The notes: a model not told the origin generated them from the sequence alone. Positions 8,659 through 18,244 are shown, counted from the first letter of the stretch. The stretch: DNA of 64,000 bases from Echinicola vietnamensis DSM 17526 (GCF_000325705.1 NC_019904.1:3846001-3910000), one strand, 5' to 3'. A program made the numbers and translations.

Positions 8659-9675
8659 TTACAATTCCCAACCGACACCTGTTTGGAGAACATAATCGGC
8701 CTTTCCGGCTCCTTCCACAGGTTGGTTATCGAAGTTAAGCGTAAAGCCCACTTTAAAGTAAAGATCCCAAGGAAGGTCATATTTGGTATCGAGGGAATAG
8801 TCAATCCTCCATCTTCCTCCTTCGGTGATACCTGGGAATACTATTCCCTTGGTGAGCAATGTAAGGTCTCCTACGTCATATAAATTTAGTTCAGCCCCAA
8901 AGTAGGCTTCCATACTGTTCTTACTGGGATCATCGCTAGTATATACTTCATTTAGGTAGGAAATACCTGTTTCTATACCAAAGTAGGAGTCATTGGTGTG
9001 GATGAGGTATTTACCGAGACCGGCAGAAAAAGTACTTCTGACATCTATCAATTGTTCGGTGTTTGATAGAAAGGCGTAGTTTGCCGGAACATAAAAATCA
9101 TGGGGAAGGAATTTTTTATAGTTCAAATTGGCATCTTCCCTACGGGTAGGTTCCACATCATCTTGATTGGAGCGGATGAGGTTGTATCCAGCACTAGCCG
9201 ACCAACTTGAAGCCACATATCCCAAGGAACTCCTTATTCCGGATTGGGTGTAGTTGTTGGCTTTGGTGAAGCTGTAACTAAAGTCTATAGATGCTGACAA
9301 CCTACTCCAGAAGTCATTTTCATACGTTTTGAAGTATACGATGTCCTCAATCCTGACCTTTAGGCTATCCCCTGTAGTCAGGTGTAAGGTAACATGTGCA
9401 GGATCATAAGTCCAAAGTGAACCGTTATGTCGCTCTCCGGACATTAAGGTAATGAGGTAATTTTGTTTGGAATAGACTTCTTTTACTTCTTGCCATTCGA
9501 TTTGAAAATCGCTATCACTATAATCTGTTTCAATAGTGACGACCCCCTTATCCAGTGCTTTGATCTCACCAACGATGACGTTATCGTTTTTAAATATCAG
9601 TGAATCCCTTACTTCTCTGGCAAATGCAGCATTTATGATGAGTGAAAGGATCAAAAAGGTAAATAATTTTTTCAA
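8659..9675 (-). CDS. DUF481-type outer-membrane beta-barrel protein
   Basis: 338 residues. The signal peptide is MKKLFTFLILSLIINAAFA. The N-terminal 90 mature residues (KNDNVIVGEIKALDKGVVTIETD and a second LMSGERHNGSL unit) are two small beta repeats on SH3-like lines. Residues 115-338 alternate in a porin-like pattern (SRLSASIDFSYSFTKANN, SYFGIETGISYLNE) and end in a hydrophobic-aromatic strand, VLQTGVGWEL. This matches the DUF481 (YdiY-like) family, predicted outer-membrane barrels of unknown cargo. It is the last gene of a minus-strand row of envelope genes, 65 bases from its upstream neighbour. It may have its own promoter. Confidence 0.7.
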   Translation of the reverse strand: MKKLFTFLILSLIINAAFAREVRDSLIFKNDNVIVGEIKALDKGVVTIETDYSDSDFQIEWQEVKEVYSKQNYLITLMSGERHNGSLWTYDPAHVTLHLTTGDSLKVRIEDIVYFKTYENDFWSRLSASIDFSYSFTKANNYTQSGIRSSLGYVASSWSASAGYNLIRSNQDDVEPTRREDANLNYKKFLPHDFYVPANYAFLSNTEQLIDVRSTFSAGLGKYLIHTNDSYFGIETGISYLNEVYTSDDPSKNSMEAYFGAELNLYDVGDLTLLTKGIVFPGITEGGRWRIDYSLDTKYDLPWDLYFKVGFTLNFDNQPVEGAGKADYVLQTGVGWEL

Positions 9676-9740
9676 AACTGAATTAATTTAAATTATAAGA
9701 TTAATTACGACGTATGTTTACAGTAAAACTGTGCCTAAGA

Positions 9741-10781
9741 CTACTTGTTTGGGTTTTTTATAAACCCTGGAAATCTATAATTTAGATTTAACAGGAATTG
9801 ACTCCTTTTCCCAAAAACACCTAATTCACTTCTAAGCATAATGTTTTTGTTGAATTGATACTGGGCGCCAAGGATGATGTTAAATGGTGAAGTGACTTTT
9901 TTATCCAATAAATAATCAACATTGGCATTTCCCGGGTCAATTTCATTTGACATGTCTTCTATTTTACCAATGATTTGATTGGCCACGATTCGCTGGGCTG
10001 GCGGAAGACCATTGGCCCATTCGTACATATAATCGATCAGAATACCTTCTCCTAGCTGGGGGAATATTTCTTTAATACTGATACTTCCTTGGGTATCATT
10101 TGAAATATTTTGGAAAAATACTCCAGCCCAAACGGAAAGGGCTTTTTCGGGATTTACCGGGTTAAGGATCGAATGGCCGACACGTAAACTACTGTTAAAA
10201 GCTGGAATCGGCTCTACCACTACATCTACATCTACAAAATTGTAATTATTGTCCCAAGCAATCCACAAAGGCCCTACAGCACCGGATAAGGTGGCACCCA
10301 ATCCGAAAGAGCTGGCCTTAAAATGTTGGTCTGTCTGTAGCCCAACCGGCTTGAGAAGGCTTACATTGGTTTCGGTTGTTCCTCCTCCGATCATGCCATA
10401 AACATTTAAAAATGGGAGTACCCAAATGTCAGGTCTAAAGGTATAAGCGTTGGTGGCTGCTATCGTAGGGCCGAAAGTGATGAATTCACTAAAATCCACC
10501 ATGTTACTTCCATTAAATCCAAGGAGTATAGATTGGATGGTGATTTCCTGGGTTTGGGTGAAATAAATGCCACTTACACCGTAAGCATAGGGAATATCGT
10601 AACCTCTTTTATATACTTGCTTCCCTAAAATTGGCAATTTATAGGGCCATTCCATGTTTTTTAAACTGTCAAAATAGGGCTTATAATAGGGGTTTTCAGA
10701 ACGGTTCATTCCTTGGGCGGATGAAGTAATGACAATGCCTAAGCAGAATAAAATAAGGATACCGATTTTAATGCATTTCAT
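9741..10781 (-). CDS. Putative outer-membrane beta-barrel protein, unknown family
   Basis: 346 residues with signal peptide MKCIKIGILILFCLGIVITSSAQ. The mature protein has repeated amphipathic strands with many Gly, Asn and aromatic residues (SVWAGVFFQNISND, NIMLRSELGVFG) and ends LNLNYRFPGF, a typical barrel C-terminus. I do not recognise a named family. Phrases such as VYGMIGGGTTETNVSL suggest a transporter-like or surface barrel. It is 18 bases downstream of the next beta-barrel gene and likely in one operon with it. Confidence 0.6.
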   Translation of the reverse strand: MKCIKIGILILFCLGIVITSSAQGMNRSENPYYKPYFDSLKNMEWPYKLPILGKQVYKRGYDIPYAYGVSGIYFTQTQEITIQSILLGFNGSNMVDFSEFITFGPTIAATNAYTFRPDIWVLPFLNVYGMIGGGTTETNVSLLKPVGLQTDQHFKASSFGLGATLSGAVGPLWIAWDNNYNFVDVDVVVEPIPAFNSSLRVGHSILNPVNPEKALSVWAGVFFQNISNDTQGSISIKEIFPQLGEGILIDYMYEWANGLPPAQRIVANQIIGKIEDMSNEIDPGNANVDYLLDKKVTSPFNIILGAQYQFNKNIMLRSELGVFGKRSQFLLNLNYRFPGFIKNPNK

Positions 10782-10799
10782 GATTGTTTATTTTGAGGG

Positions 10800-11537
10800 T
10801 CAATAAGCCGTAGTTACATTATTTTTTTCTGCCTTACCAGCTCCAATGGGAATTCCCACGGTCAAGTATAATGAACGGTTATAGAGTGGATCAGGCATGG
10901 ATTTGCTGATATCTATGACGCCAAGATAATAGCGCAGTCCCAAGTTCATTCCATGCCCTTTCATCAAGCGATAGCCAAATCCTCCCGTGAAGCCAATATC
11001 CGCCCTTTTAATTTCACCTTTGATGTTATGCTCATACGATAAGTCGTTTTTTTCTAATATACTGTCCGAAAATTCATCGTAAGCTTTATTCCTCCACCCA
11101 ATCTGAGGACCAGCTTCTACATAAAAATTACTGTTCCCAAAACGGTACTTGAGGAATATAGGAATACTGAAATATCCTAATCTTCTGCGTACGTCAGCCG
11201 TAGAAAGCATTTGATCCAGCTCTTCATCACCTAAGGAGTAGGAGGGGATCCCCTTGGCTCCCATGGTGGATTTGACGATCACTCCGGTATGTAGTTGTAA
11301 GCTTTCTTTGAGGTAAAAATCAAAATAAAACCCTAAATGTAAGGCATGGGCCATATCGGAAGTATTGGGGCCGTTGAGGTGGGTAAAGGCAATGCCCCCA
11401 TCCAGCCCAAACTCAATTTTGTCCGAATTGAGTTTGTCTCCCAGCAGCAGGGAAATAAGTACTTGCCCTTGACCAATATGATATAAAAGGCAAAGTGTAA
11501 CGGTAAGGAATAGTTTTTTCTTTATTTCTATTTCCAT
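10800..11537 (-). CDS. Outer-membrane beta-barrel protein (PF13568-like)
   Basis: Start placed at ATG 11537 rather than 11582, because MEIEIKKKLFLTVTLCLLYHI is a normal signal peptide while the 15 residues before it are not. About 245 residues. The pattern is that of the small porin-like OMP_b-brl family of Bacteroidota: early FGLDGGIAFTHL, a middle KYRFGNSNFYVEAGPQIGW strand pair, and LGLRYYLGVIDISKS with a closing LYLTVGIPI. Likely a structural or transport barrel in the outer membrane. Ligand unknown. Confidence 0.65.
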   Translation of the reverse strand: MEIEIKKKLFLTVTLCLLYHIGQGQVLISLLLGDKLNSDKIEFGLDGGIAFTHLNGPNTSDMAHALHLGFYFDFYLKESLQLHTGVIVKSTMGAKGIPSYSLGDEELDQMLSTADVRRRLGYFSIPIFLKYRFGNSNFYVEAGPQIGWRNKAYDEFSDSILEKNDLSYEHNIKGEIKRADIGFTGGFGYRLMKGHGMNLGLRYYLGVIDISKSMPDPLYNRSLYLTVGIPIGAGKAEKNNVTTAY

Positions 11538-11617
11538 TGGGCAGAACATAAAAGAAAGGTTGGAGGTACATTTTACATGCATTTGGGCAAAACCATCCTA
11601 TTCTAAAGGCTTATGAA

Positions 11618-12268
11618 TTATAATTCTCCTGTTTTGGCTTCTTCCTTCATCTCTTCGTTGGCGTAAATGGCCATTTCCACACGACGGTTTTTGATGCGGT
11701 TTTCTTCGCTGTCATTGGGGTATTTGGGTTGACTTTCACCATACCATTTTTCGGTTAACCTGGATCGGTCGACACCATTATCGGCAAGGAATGCAGCGAC
11801 CGCATTTGCCCTTTTCTGTGAAAGCTGCATGTTAAATTCTTCCGATCCGGTATCATCTGTATGCCCTTCAATTAGGATATTGGTGTCTGGGTATTTTTGG
11901 AAAACAGGGATGGCATTAAGGAGATCTTCCTTGTAGTTATCACTGAGGGCAGCGGAATTGATTTTAAAGGCCAAACTAGCATCGAATGTAACGTTAATGC
12001 CTTCATTCACCCGGTTTACTTCTGCGGTGGGGATGGCTTGTTGTAGTTCTTTTGCCTGCTGATCCATTTTTCTCCCGATCAGGTTTCCTGCTGTACCGCC
12101 AATGGCCGCACCGGCCAATACTCCCCAAACACTACCTTTGGACACTGCTGCGCCGACTGCAGCACCACTGGCCGCACCGATTGCGGTTCCTTTTTGCTGA
12201 TTGTTCCAGTTGGCGCAACTGGCCATTAGGAAGGCGATCATGGTAAAAATTGCAAGTTGTTTCATCAT
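11618..12268 (-). CDS. OmpA-family lipoprotein with glycine zipper (YiaD-like)
   Basis: 216 residues. The lipobox FLMASC puts the lipidated Cys at residue 18. Residues 27-72 form a glycine zipper (GTAIGAASGAAVGAAVSKG, AAIGGTAGNLIGRKMD). Residues 95-205 form an OmpA peptidoglycan-binding domain with ILIEGHTDDTGS, LSQKRANAVAAFL and NRRVEMAIYA. Proteins of this build (YiaD, Pal-like) tether the outer membrane to peptidoglycan. It lies in a row of envelope genes. 25 bases separate it from the TPR gene upstream, so co-transcription is likely. Confidence 0.85.
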   Translation of the reverse strand: MMKQLAIFTMIAFLMASCANWNNQQKGTAIGAASGAAVGAAVSKGSVWGVLAGAAIGGTAGNLIGRKMDQQAKELQQAIPTAEVNRVNEGINVTFDASLAFKINSAALSDNYKEDLLNAIPVFQKYPDTNILIEGHTDDTGSEEFNMQLSQKRANAVAAFLADNGVDRSRLTEKWYGESQPKYPNDSEENRIKNRRVEMAIYANEEMKEEAKTGEL

Positions 12269-12293
12269 GGTTGTTGGTGGTTAAATAGTGAAT

Positions 12294-13124
12294 TTATTGG
12301 CAGATCATTGCCGAAAACATGTCCATACTCATATCTCTCCATCCTAGGTCCAACGCTTTTTGGATATCTGCACAGAGCATATTTTTTTCTTCTTCTGTCA
12401 TTTGTTTCCGGAGCTCTTGGGTTTTGTTGGTGCCATATTTATTTTCCATTTTTTTTAGGCCTACTTGTGTTCTGCTTTGATACACCACCAAACGGTCATG
12501 ACCATTGGCCAAAGCCTGATCGTACGCAGCGTAAGCATCTTCATATTGATCATAATAGAGATATAGGTCTCCTTTTTGGATCAAAAAATCAGACTGTTGT
12601 GGATCCAAGGCAATGGCTTTATCCAAATACCACATCGCGGAATCTTCTTCATTGAGTTGGCGGCCATAGATCCTGGCCATTAAGGCGTAATTATTGGCAC
12701 GTTCACCAGTATTCTGGTTCATTTCGGTCAGCTTGATGACATTGGAAAGGGCCTGCTTGGATCCTTCCACATCCCCCAAATTTTGCAGGGCTATGCCTTT
12801 TTGGAAGTAAGCGGCCAAACTTTTATCCTTGGTGATTTTTAGGGCATTATCAGCCTCGGAGATGGCTTTTTCATAGTGCCCCAAGTTATTGTAGGCTTCT
12901 GCTTTGCTTACAGCTCCTAGTTCTTTGGCATCCTTAGTTTTGCAGTTCCCTGAAAATTCATCCAGCTTTGCCAAAGCTTCAGCATAGGCTTCTTCGTTTA
13001 AGAGGGCGTTCGCTTCATCAAATAATGCCCTGCACTTTTTGCCCATGGTGAATGTCTGGGCATAGGTGGTACTGCTGATAGAGACCCCTAAAATAATGCA
13101 TATTGAAATTAAAAAACGCTTCAT
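12294..13124 (-). CDS. Periplasmic TPR-repeat protein
   Basis: 276 residues with signal peptide MKRFLISICIILGVSISSTTYA. About five TPR-like helical pairs follow (AYNNLGHYEKAISEADNAL, AAYFQKGIALQNLGDVEGSKQAL, SDFLIQKGDLYLYYDQYEDAY). The C-terminal tail CADIQKALDLGWRDMSMDMF is a form often seen at the end of Bacteroidota TPR proteins. A scaffold or assembly factor in the periplasm is likely. No enzyme motif is present. It precedes the OmpA lipoprotein in the same transcription direction. Confidence 0.75.
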   Translation of the reverse strand: MKRFLISICIILGVSISSTTYAQTFTMGKKCRALFDEANALLNEEAYAEALAKLDEFSGNCKTKDAKELGAVSKAEAYNNLGHYEKAISEADNALKITKDKSLAAYFQKGIALQNLGDVEGSKQALSNVIKLTEMNQNTGERANNYALMARIYGRQLNEEDSAMWYLDKAIALDPQQSDFLIQKGDLYLYYDQYEDAYAAYDQALANGHDRLVVYQSRTQVGLKKMENKYGTNKTQELRKQMTEEEKNMLCADIQKALDLGWRDMSMDMFSAMICQ

Positions 13125-13206
13125 ACGAAATAATTTGTAATTGAGAATTTTCTTATATCAAGATAGCACTAGGTGTTAAAAAACCTGCTCTATCACCTTC
13201 AGATCA

Positions 13207-14187
13207 TCATTGATCTGCATCCTGTACATCCGCCACTTCGTATTTGTTTTTTCCTTCTACCTGGACAGGTTGGTAATATGTCTCCCCATACTTCACATAA
13301 GTTTGGTCGCCCACTTTTACTTCCTCGGCACCATCTGGAAGATTGGTTACGACGGATCCTGAGGTCGGGGGGACGACCGTATAGCCATCTTCTGATTTTT
13401 CGTAATATGTGCCACCATAATAGTAATTGTTGGTAGTTTCATTGATGATGACTTGTTCAGAATCACCTGGGATGGTTTTGACGGTGGCACCGGAAGGGGC
13501 TTCCACTACGGTATAGCCACCATTGCTTTCTTGGTAAAATACCCCTTGGTCATAATGATACTTTTCATTCTCAATCGAAATCACAATCGCAGTAGCGGCC
13601 AAAGAGGCTACGAAAAAGCCCCATGGGTGCCATACAGGGCCCCAATAGTAAGGTACAAATGGATGGTAGTAATAGGGGTGGTAGCAATAAAAGCTGAATC
13701 CACCGTAGCGGTAAGGTGGCCTATGATATGGGCGCGGGTTTCGGATGACTACTGTACTTCGTCGATTGACATTTCTTCGGACATTTCTGTTTACATTTAT
13801 ATTGGTACTGTTGTCGATGTTGATCCGGTTATTACTACCTGTCCTGTTATTGCTTTTTATATTCGAAACGCGCGTATTGTTGTTTCGACTGTTATTGGTC
13901 CGAACATTGTTATTTCTATTTCCTTGATTGCTAAAATTGTTATTGGTCCGGTTTCTGTTATTGGAATAATTTCGTTGTTGGAGGTTAGTGGGTCTGGAGG
14001 GTGAACGGTGAGCACCTCCATTGATCGTTCTGTTTCCTGCAGGTCTTGCTGCAGCAGGTCTTGATCCTCGGGATGTTCCTCCACCATGACGGAGTCGTTG
14101 GGCCTCTGCGATATTAGGAACCCCTAGCATGGCAATGATGCCGCAGCATATGATCAGTGTGGATAGTTTTTTTAGCTGACTTTTCAT
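13207..14187 (-). CDS. DUF6515 family exported protein
   Basis: 326 residues. An N-terminal hydrophobic signal ends near AEAQR. Residues 32-140 are extremely rich in Asn and Arg (runs of NN, RN, TNN), a disordered basic segment. Then comes a Tyr/His/Pro-rich stretch (PYHRPPYRYGGFSFYCYHPYYYHPF), one hydrophobic helix (FFVASLAATAIVISI), and two repeated beta units (GVFYQESNGGYTVVEAPSGA; GTYYEKSEDGYTVVPPTSGS) plus a third partial one. That ordering is typical of DUF6515. Function unknown. The basic region may bind polyanions at the cell surface (inference). It lies 10 bases downstream of the DUF2092 gene. Confidence 0.75.
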   Translation of the reverse strand: MKSQLKKLSTLIICCGIIAMLGVPNIAEAQRLRHGGGTSRGSRPAAARPAGNRTINGGAHRSPSRPTNLQQRNYSNNRNRTNNNFSNQGNRNNNVRTNNSRNNNTRVSNIKSNNRTGSNNRINIDNSTNINVNRNVRRNVNRRSTVVIRNPRPYHRPPYRYGGFSFYCYHPYYYHPFVPYYWGPVWHPWGFFVASLAATAIVISIENEKYHYDQGVFYQESNGGYTVVEAPSGATVKTIPGDSEQVIINETTNNYYYGGTYYEKSEDGYTVVPPTSGSVVTNLPDGAEEVKVGDQTYVKYGETYYQPVQVEGKNKYEVADVQDADQ

Positions 14188-14197
14188 ATCAAAGGGA

Positions 14198-14926
14198 TTA
14201 GTGAGGTTTTGGTAAAATGGCGATCAATCTGGCTCCTGGAGGCGGTACAAATTCAAATATTGTCGGAGGTAGATCAGGATTGACCTTCCAACTACTAAAT
14301 GATGCCTCGTATTGTGGAGCTTGTGATTTTTGCTTGTTCACAATTACAAACTTTACGGGCAGGTTCATGGCATCATTAGCAATCCAAATTTGGACATCTT
14401 GATTTTCATTGCTGGCAGCAATGTGAAAGCAATCTTTGCCATTTACGTACTTTGTCCCCAAATACAGCAGGGTGTCAAAATGAGTAAGCAAATCATCAGT
14501 AAAGGTCGGGTAGAAAAAATCAGCAGCTGGAAATTCCACTCCAAATTGATGGTTGATGGAATCTATCATGGAAACGATATCGTCTGGAGCATGAACAGTG
14601 GTATAATTATTTTCACTGTATGAATAATGGGTGAAGAATTCTCCATTATAAAAAAAGCCTCTGTGACCATGTTGCCCCTTTTGGTGGACCAACATTTTAT
14701 CAGGCCCTTGCATAAACACTTCATTTTCCGTGTATTCCTTGGAGTAGCTGATTTCTGCTGCAGGAATGTCATTGGATGTGGAAAGGTTATAGCTACAAGA
14801 TTTCATGTCTCCAATGACCGCACTCATATGATCCAGAATAAATACGGCTACCGAATCGATTTTTCTTTCCTGCGCATAACTGCTGAGCGGAAGGGTAAGG
14901 CAAATAACCAATAATAGCTTTCTCAT
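14198..14926 (-). CDS. DUF2092-type exported protein
   Basis: 242 residues with signal peptide MRKLLLVICLTLPLSSYAQ. The mature part is beta-rich, with KMLVHQKGQHGHRGFFYNGEFFTHYS, a DTLLYLGTKYVNGKDCFHIAAS segment and QIWIANDAMNLPVKFVIVNK, matching the LolA/LolB-like fold seen in DUF2092 proteins. A lipoprotein- or lipid-handling role is possible by fold analogy only. It is followed 10 bases later by the DUF6515 gene, so the two probably form a pair expressed together. Confidence 0.65.
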   Translation of the reverse strand: MRKLLLVICLTLPLSSYAQERKIDSVAVFILDHMSAVIGDMKSCSYNLSTSNDIPAAEISYSKEYTENEVFMQGPDKMLVHQKGQHGHRGFFYNGEFFTHYSYSENNYTTVHAPDDIVSMIDSINHQFGVEFPAADFFYPTFTDDLLTHFDTLLYLGTKYVNGKDCFHIAASNENQDVQIWIANDAMNLPVKFVIVNKQKSQAPQYEASFSSWKVNPDLPPTIFEFVPPPGARLIAILPKPH

Positions 14927-15084
14927 CTTGAAATAAAGTTAAAAGGCTAATCGTTTCTTAAGAACGCAAATTTCCAGCCTTTGATATTAAACCTTAAGGT
15001 ACTAACTATTTGGCCACTTGACTTACCATAAAAAAATACACCTGCCAACTTTTATATATTTTGGCATGCAGTGTCATGTAAGGG

Positions 15085-16185
15085 CTAAAAAAAATGCTTG
15101 ATATAATCTGAAGGGCTGTACCCCGTATGTTTTTTAAAGGAAGAAATAAAGCTCTTTCGATCTATAAATCCACTTTGCTTGGCGAGCATATCCAATGTCA
15201 TATCATGATATACCTTTTCTTTGATAATGTTTTGGCTAAAAAGTATACGCTTTAAGTTTAAATATTCCTCAAAATTTACGCCCTTCTTTTTTAGATAGCT
15301 TTTAATACAATTATTGGAAACGCCTATTTGAGCTGCCATATGATCAAGAGTGATGTCTTTGTTTAAATAAGGGTGATGTTTAGACACATAACGTTCAATA
15401 CTTTGTTCTTCAATTGATAAGTTGGCATTCATTTTCTCTAAGCCTTTGGCTAAAAGGTTAAAATGAGCCTTGTCGGAAAAATCCTTGGATTTTATGTCCC
15501 TGATACCAAATAGCAAAAAGGGTTGGAAGAATAACGAAAGGCTTAACATAAAACCTGCAATTATCCCTATTATTTCTGGTCGCAACAATGGGGGAAGCGA
15601 AATGCCTGTTAAAGCGACCAAAAAATATGGAAAGAACAACAATGACTGGATAGTAATAAAACCTAATGTCCACCGTATCCAATGGGTATTAATATGGATA
15701 AGCCCTTTTTTGCTAATAGAGGTTAATTTTATAACAAGGTTTATTTCCAAGATCCAATAGATGATCATTTGTAAATGGACCAGTAAATACGGTAGATCAG
15801 AAGTAATGGCGTTAGAATTATGGACATAATGAATAGCCATAATTCCAATAATGGCAGGTAGGACCAGATGGATCAAAATGGACTTTCCGAATGAAGAAAA
15901 GGCCAGCGTATGAAAATATAAATAGGTTAATGGCAAAAATAGCGACATGCTGAGTAGTACCATCGTCTTATGAAAATATTGGTACCCTTGTTCCATATAT
16001 GTGGCATCTAAAAACTGGAAGGTATGCCAGCTAAAAAGGACTAAAAATGACACCGCTAAAATTCTTTTAGGTGTTTTCTGTCCTGGAGTTACATTGGGAT
16101 ACCACCAAAGGATTGCTGCAATCATCATTGCGGTTATCGCAACTACAAATGAAAGTGTGGCATAAATCGTCAATTGATGTGGCAT
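15085..16185 (-). CDS. Membrane-anchored AraC-family transcription regulator
   Basis: 366 residues. Residues 1-235 form about seven hydrophobic segments. Residues 265-366 are an AraC/XylS DNA-binding domain with two helix-turn-helix units (ITLDHMAAQIGVSNNCIKSYL and MTLDMLAKQSGFIDRKSFISSF) and the closing HTGYSPSDYIK. This 7TM-AraC build is common in Bacteroidota and probably senses a ligand at the membrane. The target genes are unknown. The gene at 16381-17526 is a diverged paralog in the same orientation. Confidence 0.8.
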   Translation of the reverse strand: MPHQLTIYATLSFVVAITAMMIAAILWWYPNVTPGQKTPKRILAVSFLVLFSWHTFQFLDATYMEQGYQYFHKTMVLLSMSLFLPLTYLYFHTLAFSSFGKSILIHLVLPAIIGIMAIHYVHNSNAITSDLPYLLVHLQMIIYWILEINLVIKLTSISKKGLIHINTHWIRWTLGFITIQSLLFFPYFLVALTGISLPPLLRPEIIGIIAGFMLSLSLFFQPFLLFGIRDIKSKDFSDKAHFNLLAKGLEKMNANLSIEEQSIERYVSKHHPYLNKDITLDHMAAQIGVSNNCIKSYLKKKGVNFEEYLNLKRILFSQNIIKEKVYHDMTLDMLAKQSGFIDRKSFISSFKKHTGYSPSDYIKHFF

Positions 16186-16380
16186 GGTGAACAGATAAAT
16201 AAACTAATCCAACACTAGTGTTATTTAACGATGTCATGTCTGTATAAACCAGGATGAATTCGAATTCTGGTGAACGATTCAAAAAAACATCATTGACCTA
16301 AATTTAAGAATATGTGAAATTAATGTTGACTAATAAAAAGTAATTGATGCCAAGAATTATAATGTTGTGAAAATCAGTGA

Positions 16381-17526
16381 CTATTTGTATTCTTTTATAA
16401 ACTCAGAAGGCGTTTTACCTACCCATTTTTTGAAGGCGGACGTAAAGGAATTACGGTTGGAGAAGCCACAGTCATATCCAAGCGCTTCCAGGGTGATGTT
16501 TTTCCATTCACCTTTTCTGATCTTTTCCTTACAATATTCAATGCGGTATTTGTTTAAAAAATCATTGAAATTCAGGCCTTTTTCTTTATTTATAAAGGAA
16601 CTGATAATGTATAAGGGCACATTAAGATCATCAGATAAATCCTTCAAATTATATCCCTGATTGAGGTATGGGGTATTGTTTTGGATGTGTTCTGAAAGTT
16701 TCGAATCAAGTTCAATCACTCTTGCCTCACTTAAAAATTTTGAAGAATAGTTTCCAGATTTTTCCATCTTAGACTTTTTCACGGGATGGACTGTCGTTTC
16801 CTTAATGGGCGTAAGGACATCGGAAAAACCATACAGAATTTCAGGTTTACAGAACAAATATCCCGCGCTAAAAATAACACATAGAGCACCACCAATTCCA
16901 GAAAAATTGGCATATGTTGACATTTGGAATGGATTATAACTATCTAAAAAATACGGGTAGAATAACAGGAACTGAAGACTACAAAAGAAGAACAGCCAAT
17001 TTATGGCGTGGTTGTTTTCTTGTTTTACTTCTGCATCACCATGTTTGATAAAAGCGATAATGACCCAAACTTGCAAAAGCCAATAGATCCCAAATACCAT
17101 ATGGTAGATGAAGAGGTTTACCTCAGTGGGAATTGAAATCAATGCATAGGTCGACAATTCTCCCGTCCCTTCTTGCAGGATGTTTTCCTGCAAAAGACTT
17201 ATTTGCTTATTCAACGGTAATATCAGATAGGGAATGGTGTTTAACAGGTATAAAAAAAATGGTATAAAATGGTAAATGTCTTTATAGGAGGGGTAAACCT
17301 TATTTAGTACCCCTCTTACATACAAATAGGCCATGGGCATAAATAAAAAACACACCACACTCCCTATACTATAAGCGAACGGAACCTTAAGGATAAATTC
17401 ACTTTTGATAAGAGACACATAAACCAAACTGCTCGTCAAAATGAAAAAAGACCAACTCAGTAACTTCCGAGATTTATTGTTCTTGTTGGGGAATGCCCAT
17501 AAGATAACAATGGTAATGACACCCAC
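16381..17526 (-). CDS. Membrane AraC-family regulator, 5' end lost at the IS66 junction
   Basis: 381 residues if translation begins at GTG 17526. Seven hydrophobic segments precede a C-terminal AraC domain (LKDLSDDLNVPLYIISSF; ITLEALGYDCGFSNRNSFTSAF; KTPSEFIKEYK). The open frame extends upstream to 17544 (HLLAITVG) without an ATG and hits a stop inside the IS66 left end. Alignment with the paralog at 15085-16185 (shared AIT and FPN positions) indicates about a dozen N-terminal residues and the promoter are gone. The gene is probably silent or driven from the element. The DNA-binding half is intact. Confidence 0.75.
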   Translation of the reverse strand: MGVITIVILWAFPNKNNKSRKLLSWSFFILTSSLVYVSLIKSEFILKVPFAYSIGSVVCFLFMPMAYLYVRGVLNKVYPSYKDIYHFIPFFLYLLNTIPYLILPLNKQISLLQENILQEGTGELSTYALISIPTEVNLFIYHMVFGIYWLLQVWVIIAFIKHGDAEVKQENNHAINWLFFFCSLQFLLFYPYFLDSYNPFQMSTYANFSGIGGALCVIFSAGYLFCKPEILYGFSDVLTPIKETTVHPVKKSKMEKSGNYSSKFLSEARVIELDSKLSEHIQNNTPYLNQGYNLKDLSDDLNVPLYIISSFINKEKGLNFNDFLNKYRIEYCKEKIRKGEWKNITLEALGYDCGFSNRNSFTSAFKKWVGKTPSEFIKEYK

Positions 17527-17615
17527 GGTAATGGCGAGTAAATGGTAACCACCTTATAAAGTACATGTTTCATGGCGTGTTTTGACCGCATAGCTTTGTG
17601 GAAAAAGCAAAAGTG

Positions 17616-17903
17616 ATGAACCTACAAGAAGAAATGGCCGCCCTTGTCAAAGAGTACAAGAGCAGCGGTCTGACGCAGAAATCCTTCAGTGCGCGAAAGG
17701 GGATCGGTTATCCCAAGTTCAATTATTGGTACCGAAAGCTGGCGGGGGAACAGGTCCGGGAACCCACTGGTTTTCTACCGGTCCGTACCCAGGGCAGCAG
17801 TGTTCCTGCAGAGGCGGTGGAAGTGGTGTACCCGAACGGGGTAAAGCTGCGGGTGCCGTCCGAGGACCTATCGCTGTTGTCCAACCTGATCAGGCTGTAC
17901 TGA
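17616..17903 (+). CDS. tnpA: IS66 accessory protein TnpA
   Basis: 95 residues from ATG 17616. A GTG at 17598 in the same frame would add six. The helix-turn-helix motif EYKSSGLTQKSFSARKGIGYPKFNYWYRK is the standard IS66 TnpA N-terminus, and the family start (MN-x-EE) favours the ATG. A VEVVYPNGVKLRVP strand pair follows. It overlaps tnpB by one base (TGATG), a translational-coupling arrangement usual in this family. It binds the element and is needed for transposition along with TnpB and TnpC. Confidence 0.85.
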   Translation: MNLQEEMAALVKEYKSSGLTQKSFSARKGIGYPKFNYWYRKLAGEQVREPTGFLPVRTQGSSVPAEAVEVVYPNGVKLRVPSEDLSLLSNLIRLY

Positions 17904-18244
17904 TGTTTTCGCTGGGCTCCCACCACCAATATTTCCTGTACCGCAGCCCGGTTGACATGCGCAAAGGGTTCAACGGGCTTTCCGGGATCGTCACCAATGA
18001 ACTGGACCGTGACCCGGTCTCCGGGGAAGTGTTCGTCTTTGTCAACCGCCACCGCAACCTGATCAAACTCCTGCACTGGGAGAAGGGCGGTTTCGTGGTC
18101 TATTACAAACGATTGGAAAAAGGCACTTTCCTGCTCCCGGAGGACAGGGGTGACGGCGTGCTGGATTGGCCCGAACTGGTGCTGATGGTCGCGGGCATCC
18201 AGGTGGAAGGCTACCGGCAGCGTCCCCGGTATATCCCCGGTTGA
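17903..18244 (+). CDS. tnpB: IS66 accessory protein TnpB
   Basis: 113 residues. The motif YRSPVDMRKGFNGLSGIV and the sequence FVFVNRHRNLIKLLHWEKGGFVVYYKRLEKGTF are the diagnostic core of IS66 TnpB (the IS66 Orf2-like family). The start overlaps the tnpA stop by one base. An AT-poor 170-base gap separates it from tnpC. The biochemical role is not firmly known. It is required with TnpA for efficient transposition in IS66 elements. Confidence 0.9.
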   Translation: MFSLGSHHQYFLYRSPVDMRKGFNGLSGIVTNELDRDPVSGEVFVFVNRHRNLIKLLHWEKGGFVVYYKRLEKGTFLLPEDRGDGVLDWPELVLMVAGIQVEGYRQRPRYIPG

